Origin: Omphiscola glabra
Lineage: Eukaryota; Mollusca; Gastropoda; Lymnaeidae
Length of the DNA: 64,000 bases
Direction: 5' to 3'
Assembly (NCBI GenBank): GCA_964017045.1
Contig: OZ024807.1
Coordinates: 14,392,941-14,456,940 of the forward strand
Shown: positions 60,001 to 64,000 of the stretch, piece after piece
Layout: every line of letters begins with the position of its first letter
Numbering within the stretch: position 1 is the first letter of the stretch
Position numbers and translations under genes: made by a program
The notes under the pieces: model-generated
Databases searched by the model: none
Seen by the model: the letters and a program-made list of their open reading frames with translations, nothing else
What the model was told of the DNA's origin: nothing

Positions 60001-62055
60001 AAATTTTTCTTGCACAATTTTTTTCAAGATCCTGTGGAGATATTTCTCCACAGTCCCGGGTTTAATGAGCATCAGGGTTGTGATTAACTGCTGGCCAGCC
60101 TCCATCTCGTCTATGACATGCTCCACTGTCAGGTTCAACTCTTCCAAAGGTTTCAATGTGAACATACGAATTCTTTCACTGCATCAGATGTCATTTGCAG
60201 TAGTTAACATTATGGTGAGAGGAAGATTTGCAGAGAAAAATATTTTAAACTCACATAAATTTATTTAAAACTGTTTAAGATAAACATAAATTCACAATAG
60301 CTTTCACAGCCATGTTTATCAATAACATTGCCAAATGCTGCAATGTGCCCTTTTTTTCCTCACACCAATAGAATCTATCACAAAGGCGCGACGCATGTGT
60401 CCATTAAGGCCATTGTGTCTACTACCAACATGAGATCTGGGATGAGATGGGAGAACAAACTGATACACACCAGTGGGAGCCTGACATCACTTGCAAACTC
60501 TCTGCCACATTACTATTTACAACCTATCCCAGTGTATTTCAATTTCTCTCCCCCCCCCCCCCCCCTTTTTCCCTAACTGCTCAAAGCATTCACTATCATC
60601 CTCTTGCAGTTCTTAAACCAAGTTTTTAACATTTTTGTTCATGATTCTTTAAACATTTTTCAATTCTCTGCTTGTTCTGTTCAATGACAAAAGCCTCTTG
60701 CTGTTTGGTTTCACCTTTTTGCAGGGTTTTCCCCATACCTCTAGCTTTTTATTTCCAAATGCTGGAACGAACAGTAGGCTGATTACGAACCTGTTCTCAT
60801 CTCTCTCAACAATATTAAAGTATAGCCTTGACTCTGGCAGATAAGGCAACAGCGCCCGGGACAGAGGGTCGGGGAAGAGTTCATTGTGGTAGAAGAAAAG
60901 ACGGGTGAACATGTCAGACTCGCTGGAGTTGTGGGACATTATCTGCCTCAAGCTCTTCTCTTTCTGGTTCACAGGAAATTAAAACATGTTATTTAATCAG
61001 TTTTCGGGATTGTAGTTTGTGCCAGTGGCCATCTATGTAGCGTGTGTGTGTGTTTGTACGTGCAACAAAGAAACAAAAAAATGATTTTTTAATGACATTT
61101 TCACCATTATGAAAATTCAAATTAAATGAGAAAATTTAAATTTGCACATTACTTCTAGTCAGTACAAAGAGGCCCAAAATTGAGAAAGACACAAATTTAT
61201 TTAACCGGCTAGCAAAGATCACAAGCAGATTGAGTATATACAAATTTATATTTCTTATATTAATATCTGTGCCACAAGTGTTGCCTTTCTCTGAGACTTT
61301 ACTAGTATCCGGAAGTTTGTTTGAAAGAAATTTCGTCGACGGCAAATTGATAGATGGAAATTTGATAGAACGGAAATTTGGTCGAATCTAATTTTTAGTT
61401 CACACGTTAAAATTTGTGTCAAATTTCTTTACATTTTGTTTTACTATATAGTATAGTGTGTTCGAAAAGAAATTTGACGATAATTTTAATGTTTGAACTG
61501 AAAAAAAGATTTGACCAAATTTTCCGTCAATCAATTTTCCGCCGACGATGTAAGAAATTTCTTGTTACCGAATTTACTACAAATCAAATCTCACAGTCAG
61601 AACAATAATTATAAATAACAATGTGCTCGTACTTTACTTGCAGAGTTCCCATACACTTTACTTTGAGAGTCCTCATCATCCTGTTGCTCAACAAGTGGAC
61701 GCAGTCTCTGAAATATGTTGACCCCTCTCAATACTAGTACCAAGGCAGGCTCTGTTCATAAGAAAACAACAGTGACATGTTAGACCAAGTGGGCAGCAGC
61801 AGTAAGAAACTATGGAATCAGGAAGGGACAAACGCAACGTGAAGCTAGACTTTACTTTAACATTTTCTTCACCTGAAGCCAGGAGACGAAGGCTCTGCTT
61901 CCACCTCATGTCCCCCACCTCATACGGGGTCAGCTCCTTGGCCTGATGCATGCTGAGCGAGGGCGTCCACTTGATGGCCAGGAGTTCAAACCTCTCGGTC
62001 ATAACTGGCTGCACTGGAGATTTACTGGAGTAAGGGAGGACATTGAGAATTTTAC
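50903..62055 (-). CDS. Multi-NDK-domain protein, 12 exons, 5' end outside window
   Basis: Twelve minus-strand exons with GT-AG junctions and compatible phases join into about 530 codons ending in TAG at 50903-50905; the start lies beyond the window. Three NDK-like domains are visible. The first (exons 1-3) has FELLAIKW and an ASEPALVLVL block but no catalytic motif. The second (exons 4-6) has TLMLIKPGTVEKYL, FEIVGLRML, MTSGPSVALAL, ENAVKKL and WRGEFGRDAYQNGIYCSG; the canonical NAIHGSD reads NGIYCSG, so the phosphoacceptor histidine is tyrosine. The third (exons 8-11) has TCLVLTPPLIK, GFHLVGARLVWL, SSGPCLVLAAERDNAV and no active site. The tail is lysine-rich (KENKKKKNARML). NDKs move gamma-phosphate between nucleotides; multi-NDK proteins such as NME7 and NME8 are ciliary. 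A ciliary or axonemal role without kinase activity is inference. I do not recognise the exact orthologue. Confidence 0.85.
51003..51125. repeat. 25 bp minisatellite at the exon 12 acceptor, about 5 copies
   Basis: Core ACCTCACATGATCTTGCCCC then CACAC. Read on the minus strand each unit ends in catgtgaggtgtgt, which matches the intron-exon boundary catgtgag/GTGTTC of exon 12. Confidence 0.92.
51188..51257 (-). CDS. NDK-like gene exon 11
   Basis: Acceptor is taatctgcacag before GTCCAGTG; donor is ATTCAGCAG followed by gtaagt, close to consensus. Length is 70 bp. It completes a glutamine codon from exon 10 and encodes SSEGIHLMKEYGPLILRAQT then IQQ. Confidence 0.82.
51410..51860. repeat. Intron 10 minisatellite, about 31-34 bp units with a higher-order unit near 125 bp
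   Basis: Units share AACTATGGGATTGGTTCATT and TTATCCTGAC. A unit containing GGGATGTGATTTGTTCC recurs three times at about 125 bp spacing. Confidence 0.93.
51928..51982. mobile_element. Possible hAT terminus (fragment)
   Basis: The sequence ends AAAAGTTGAGGACCACTG, resembling hAT termini of the CAGNGGTTCTCAAC type, but I found no partner end or target duplication. It lies in intron 10 of the NDK-like gene. Confidence 0.3.
52050..52118. repeat. 23 bp tandem repeat, 3 copies (intron 10)
   Basis: Core CAGTATTTCACCTTACACA. Confidence 0.9.
52188..52273 (-). CDS. NDK-like gene exon 10
   Basis: Acceptor is acatccacccag before GCCAGATTT; donor is CTTAGCCA followed by gtaagt. Length is 86 bp. It encodes ARFLSSGPCLVLAAERDNAV and IAFDSLLSQ, matching the FMTSGPVVAMVLEGENAV core of NDK domains. 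Confidence 0.88.
52336..52420. repeat. 15 bp tandem repeat, about 6 copies (intron 9)
   Basis: Core CCCAATCCTCATGAT. Confidence 0.93.
52689..52779 (-). CDS. NDK-like gene exon 9
   Basis: Acceptor is acatgtcccaag before GTTCCACC; donor is CTAGCTCAG followed by gtttgt. Length is 91 bp. It encodes FHLVGARLVWLTEQHAECL and LYIRGGGNLAQ, matching the FxxVGxRxxxLT strand and following helix of NDK domains. Confidence 0.85.
52838..53450. repeat. 18 bp minisatellite with higher-order structure, about 34 copies (intron 8)
   Basis: Unit CACAGTAAGTGACAGAAA. A variant with CACAGAAAATGTGACAG recurs at roughly 140-150 bp intervals, marking a higher-order unit. Minus-strand frames of 212-281 codons are by-products. 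Confidence 0.96.
53636..53975. repeat. 22 bp pyrimidine-rich minisatellite, about 15 copies (intron 8)
   Basis: Core CTACTCCTATCCCTGCTACT with CTT/CTTG variants. Confidence 0.95.
53980..54096. repeat. Tandem repeat of about 47 bp, 2.5 copies (intron 8)
   Basis: Units share ATAAGAATGATCATGTGACC and CAGAATGTTCAATGACCATG; it starts about 35 bp from the exon 8 donor. Confidence 0.9.
54131..54251 (-). CDS. NDK-like gene exon 8 (start of NDK-like domain 3), 5' edge inside a tandem array
   Basis: The nearest acceptor is ctttctctgttgtcag before AGGCCCACC; donor is GCCAATGG followed by gtaatt. Length is 121 bp. It encodes E-AHHMLVQTTCLVLTPPLIK, then RSRSKDVAGVEIIAYLMAN-G. The TCLVLTPPLIK block aligns with the first strand of NDKs. 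The acceptor and the first 36 bases of the exon are repeated five more times upstream in a 63 bp array, so the true exon start could be any of six in-frame acceptors. Confidence 0.8.
54214..54598. repeat. 63 bp minisatellite overlapping the exon 8 acceptor, 6 copies
   Basis: Plus-strand core GACATGTGGTCTGCACTAAC, ATGTGGTGGGCCTCTGACAA and CAGAGAAAGGAACGGTTTAT. On the minus strand each unit holds a pyrimidine-rich tract, a ttgtcag acceptor and the first 36 coding bases of exon 8. The unit is a multiple of three and the coding frame stays open across the whole array. Confidence 0.96.
54627..54642 (+). repeat. 16 bp G homopolymer
   Basis: Lies about 30 bp from the end of the 63 bp array in intron 7. 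Confidence 0.95.
54915..55464. repeat. 47 bp minisatellite with a hairpin in each unit, about 12 copies (intron 7)
   Basis: Core CCAATGTCAGCCCAGCAGTA, AGCAATTACTGTAAGACTC and TGTTGTTC. CAGTAA-gcaa-TTACTG forms a perfect 6 bp inverted repeat with a 4-base loop in nearly every unit. The array ends about 24 bp from the exon 7 donor. Confidence 0.96.
55488..55602 (-). CDS. NDK-like gene exon 7 (inter-domain linker)
   Basis: Acceptor is cctttgcag before ATCTCAGCC; donor is GCCATAGAAG followed by gtttgt. Length is 115 bp. It encodes ISAPGDDSVIDVSARLKREI and HLTHKTHTGLAGVDLAIE. I see no catalytic motif. A 47 bp minisatellite starts about 24 bp downstream of its donor. Confidence 0.8.
55694..56168. 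repeat. 13 bp minisatellite, about 36 copies (intron 6)
   Basis: Unit AATGTAAGCCCTA with TTTAAG and GCGCTA variants. Most units contain CCCTAA, the complement of the animal telomere hexamer, but the 13 bp period shows it is not telomeric. Confidence 0.95.
56982..57076 (-). CDS. NDK-like gene exon 6
   Basis: Acceptor is ccaccctctcag before GTTCTGG; donor is GAACAG followed by gttggt. Length is 95 bp. It encodes C-SGLYVDAVQDLKLMFPDG, then LCCEVNELLSQEQ. The first half matches the C-terminal helix of an NDK domain (the segment ending FFP in classical NDKs). Confidence 0.85.
57143..57545. repeat. 33 bp minisatellite, about 12 copies (intron 5)
   Basis: Core TCACTTGAGTCAAACAAATT then GATCACTGTGCTC; some units read CACTATGCTACAC. 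Confidence 0.95.
57829..58520. repeat. 42 bp minisatellite abutting the exon 5 donor, about 16.5 copies (intron 5)
   Basis: Core TAATGATGGTAAACAAAGAC, TATAGACTCCCTTGG and CTTGAGG. The unit is a multiple of three and the exon 5 reading frame continues through it to 57808, giving 14-residue repeats such as HHYLKPRESIVFVY if the intron were retained. Confidence 0.96.
58536..58731 (-). CDS. NDK-like gene exon 5 (NDK domain 2 core)
   Basis: Acceptor is agatcaacactgaaag context, ctcccctag before ATCAACACT; donor is GGCATTTATT followed by gtgagt. Length is 196 bp. It encodes INTERLKFIEAMTSGPSVAL, ENAVKKLCDLVGPEEPMAAR and FLWRGEFGRDAYQNGIY. Relative to NAIHGSD the histidine position is Y (NGIY, continued CSG in exon 6). 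The reading frame stays open through the following intron because a 42 bp minisatellite starts within a few bases of the donor. Confidence 0.92.
58828..59018. repeat. 15 bp AT-rich minisatellite, about 13 copies (intron 4)
   Basis: Unit AAAATGTTTAGAACT or AAAATGTTTAAAATT. Confidence 0.95.
59019..59925. other. Intron 4 unique sequence
   Basis: AT-rich with a 19 bp C tract at 59354-59372 and a short TATATATCTATA run near 59452. No exon or RNA gene is recognised. Confidence 0.65.
59354..59372 (-). repeat. 19 bp C homopolymer
   Basis: One of the two longest G/C homopolymers in the window, inside intron 4. Confidence 0.95.
59926..60178 (-). CDS. NDK-like gene exon 4 (start of NDK domain 2)
   Basis: Acceptor is tctgatgcag before TGAAAGAATTC; donor is CAGAATAAG followed by gtcagt. 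Length is 253 bp. It encodes ERIRMFTLKPLEELNLTVEH, then TTLMLIKPGTVEKYLHRIL and EKFEIVGLRMLMLEFKAADL. The LIKP motif with its lysine and the FEIVGLRML strand are diagnostic of NDK domains. The polypyrimidine tract at the acceptor is weak. Confidence 0.85.
60791..60963 (-). CDS. NDK-like gene exon 3
   Basis: Acceptor is cctgtgaaccag before AAAGAGAAG (or aaag at 60960, see exon 2); donor is GAGAACAG followed by gttcgt. It encodes KSLRQIMSHNSSESD, MFTRLFFYHNELFPDP and LLPYLPESRLYFNIVERDEN. It bridges NDK-like domains 1 and 2. The open frame runs on past the donor to 60649, but the downstream residues lose domain similarity and the exon 4 phase fits splicing here. Confidence 0.75.
61638..61751 (-). 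CDS. NDK-like gene exon 2
   Basis: Acceptor is ttcttatgaacag before AGCCTGCC; donor is CTGCAA followed by gtaaag. The frame continues exon 1 as LLAS-E-PALVLVLRGVNIFQRLRPLVEQ, then an acidic linker QQDDEDSQSKVYGNSA. PALVLVL matches the GPVVAMVL strand of NDKs. Using this donor leaves one base, which needs the exon 3 acceptor four bases downstream of the first AG; a weaker donor five bases further on (AAA followed by gtacga) would instead fit the first AG. The junction is therefore uncertain by a few residues. Confidence 0.75.
61873..62055 (-). CDS. NDK-like gene exon 1 in window (NDK-like domain 1)
   Basis: Acceptor is tcatcttccag before GTAAAATTC; donor is CTTCAG followed by gtgaag. Length is 183 bp, entering in phase 1 and leaving one base. 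It encodes KILNVLPYSSKSP, then MTERFELLAIKWTPSLSM and ELTPYEVGDMRWKQSLRLLAS, which fits the middle strands and helix of an NDK fold without active-site residues. The single leading base must come from an exon upstream of the window or one I could not recognise. Confidence 0.85.
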
Positions 62056-62342
62056 CTGGAAGATGAGGAAACAAACAAATTAATGTGAAATGCAGGTAAG
62101 CTGATTCTTTAGTTGAGAGCAAAACTTGGACCGGCCCTTAGAAACCCACTGGACAAGTTGGCATGAGTTACAGCTAGTTCTATCAAGACATGCAGTTATC
62201 AAGGGCATAAGATAGATTTGTGTCATTTAAGTAATGAAAAAGGAATATACTTGGGGGGTCTGTGTTCAAGCCGTGTCAAGTAAATAAATAGCCGACAAAA
62301 AAATGTTAAGGCTAAAAAAAAAAAAGGCAGAACAATTTAAAG

Positions 62343-62770
62343 CAGGGGGTCTCAAGCTTCACCGCCACGGGCCATTTGAGGCCCGAAACTGATTTTTTGA
62401 TGCCCAAAACCTGACAGCAAAGTTTAGTTTTAATGCGGCCGCACGTTTCCCCCATTCTCATATCTATAATGTGACCGCCCACAACCGTTTTAGTCGAATC
62501 TCACCAACTAGTCTACTTCTGATTTTTATTATGTTTGTCTAGATCTCTGGCAACAAGGAGTAGGAGGAAGTAAGTGAAGCCTAGGTCTTGAGAACCCTTA
62601 ATGTTTTTATTTTTTATTAATAAAGGTTGAGCAGATTGTTACATTTGCACTTAATGGAATTTGTAATCCCTTTTTTTGTGGAATAGTAGATGCGGCCCAG
62701 TCTCGCTCACTCTACCTCCTGCGCCCCCGCCCCACCCCCCCCCCCGGAGAAATTGAGTGTGAGACCCCTG
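62343..62770. mobile_element. hAT MITE with perfect 8 bp target duplication
   Basis: The 428 bp element starts CAGGGGGTCTCAAGCTTC and ends GTGTGAGACCCCTG. Both flanks are atttaaag (62335-62342 and 62771-62778). Subterminal GGGCCATTTGAGGCCCG resembles ends of Charlie-like hAT families. There is no open frame. It sits upstream of the first visible exon of the NDK-like gene and so may be intronic. Confidence 0.9.
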
Positions 62771-62999
62771 ATTTAAAGGAATGTTCAGCTAAACACCTTC
62801 ATCATCAGACAATAAAAAGCAAGAGAACAAATTATTTGAGAGTGAAAACTGAAGCTCATTCTCTGTGTACAAAAGTAGTGAACAAATTTCTTTCATCGGG
62901 GGAAAAGCAAATCTTAGATCATCCTAACAATGATAAGTTTGGCCATCGTGCATCAGTCTCTATTTATCTGTTATAATTAAAGCCCCCAAGAATGAAGTC

Positions 63000-64000
63000 A
63001 TAAAGTCACACAAAATAGCTAGGGAAGTAGAAGTATAGTCAAGTCACATAAAATAATTATGGAAGTAGAAGTATAGTCAAGTCACATAAAATAATTAGGG
63101 ATGTAGAAGTATAGTCAAGTCACATAAAATAATTAGGGATGTAGAAGTATAGTCAAGTCACATAAAATATTTAGGGATGTAGAAGTATAGTCAAGTCACA
63201 TAAAATATTTAGGGATGTAGAAGTATAGTCAAGTCACATAAAATAATTAGGGATGTAGAAGTATAGTCAAGTCACATAAAATATTTAGGGATGTAGAAGT
63301 ATAGTCAAGTCACATAAAATAATTAGGGATGTAGAAGTATAGTCAAGTCACATAAAATAGTTAGGGATGTAGAAGTATAGTCAAGTCACATAAAATAGTT
63401 AGGGAAGTAGAAGTATAGTCAAGTCACACAAAATAGTCAGTGAAGTAGAAGTATAGTCAAGTCACATAAAATAATTAGGGATGTAGAAGTATAGTCAAGT
63501 CACACAAAATAGTTAGGGATGTAGAAGTATAGTCAAGTCACATAAAATAGTTAGGGAAGTAGAAGTATAGTCAAGTCACACAAAATAGTCAGTGAAATAG
63601 AAGTATAGTCAAGTCACATAAAATAATTAGGGATGTAGAAGTATAGTCAAGTCACACAAAATAGTTAGGGATGTAGAAGTATAGTCAAGTCACATAAAAT
63701 AGTTAGGGATGTTGAAGTATAGTCAAGTCACATAAAATAGTCAGTGAAGTAGAAGTATAGTCAAGTCACACAAAATAATTATGGAAGTAGAAGTATAGTC
63801 AAGTCACATAAAATAATTAGGGATGTAGAAGTATAGTCAAGTCACACAAAATAGTCAGTGAAATAGAAGTATAGTCAAGTCACATAAAATAGTCAGTGAA
63901 GTAGAAGTATAGTCAAGTCACATAAAATAATTAGGGATGTAGAAGTATAGTCAAGTCACACAAAATAGTTAGGGATGTAGAAGTATAGTCAAGTCACATA
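63000..64000. repeat. 38 bp minisatellite running off the window, at least 26 copies
   Basis: Core AGTCACATAAAATAATTAGG then GATGTAGAAGTATAGTCA. Variants at two sites (AATAATT, AATAGTT, AATAGTCAGTGAA) are mixed. The right end is not in the window. Confidence 0.97.

Noticed and set aside
61638..61707. Alternative exon 2 starting at tttcag (61707)
   Set aside because: It produces a stop within seven codons in the exon 1 phase; the acceptor at 61751 restores the frame and adds the NDK strand PALVLVL.
61688..62122. Continuous 144-codon frame spanning exon 1 and beyond
   Set aside because: Only the 183 bp between the acceptor at 62055 and donor at 61873 has domain similarity; the rest is intron.
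62056..64000. Search for the first exon of the NDK-like gene
   Set aside because: Only a hAT MITE, unique AT-rich sequence and a 38 bp array are visible; I could not support an exon.

Overview
This is a eukaryotic nuclear DNA window, most likely from a lophotrochozoan animal and plausibly a heterobranch (pond-type) snail. The evidence is spliced coding exons with GT-AG introns, non-autonomous hAT transposons including a SPIN-type element (a family reported in vertebrates, some blood-feeding and parasitic invertebrates and the pond snail Lymnaea), a non-LTR retrotransposon tail, and no bacterial-style gene packing. The species call is inference.

The dominant content is tandem repetition. I count about 60 separate minisatellite arrays with units of 12 to 111 bp. 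By hand summation they cover roughly 31 kb, close to half of the window. Nearly every array has its own unrelated unit. The largest are a 5 kb array of a 24 bp unit (26463-31450), a 2.3 kb array of 47 units of 49 bp (8078-10380), a 1.6 kb array of 35 units of 46 bp (47941-49550) and a 1.3 kb array of a 24 bp unit (1812-3106). More than 25 G or C homopolymers of 9-19 bp are scattered between them. The long open frames inside arrays arise because many unit lengths are multiples of three; I do not call them genes.

The one well supported gene lies at the right end on the minus strand (50903-62055). Twelve exons encode about 530 residues, ending in a stop at 50903; the N-terminus is outside the window. 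The protein has three nucleoside-diphosphate-kinase-like (NDK) domains. The first and third are degenerate, and in the middle one the catalytic histidine position is a tyrosine. Eight of its eleven introns carry minisatellites. Several arrays start at or overlap splice junctions, and one 63 bp array copies a splice acceptor plus the first coding bases in frame.

Layout: 1-26 kb intergenic, many arrays, a possible two-exon SAP-like gene remnant (13372-13699), a MITE fragment (near 18.7-18.9 kb) and a LINE tail (20417-20588). 26-32 kb: giant 24 bp array, then a hairpin-forming GC-rich array and a hAT MITE (32019-32381). 33-46 kb: more arrays. 46-50 kb: SPIN-type element (46596-46792), a MITE with long terminal inverted repeats (47254-47759) and the 46 bp array. 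50.9-62.1 kb: the NDK-domain gene. 62.3-64 kb: another hAT MITE with perfect 8 bp target duplication, then a 38 bp array running off the end.
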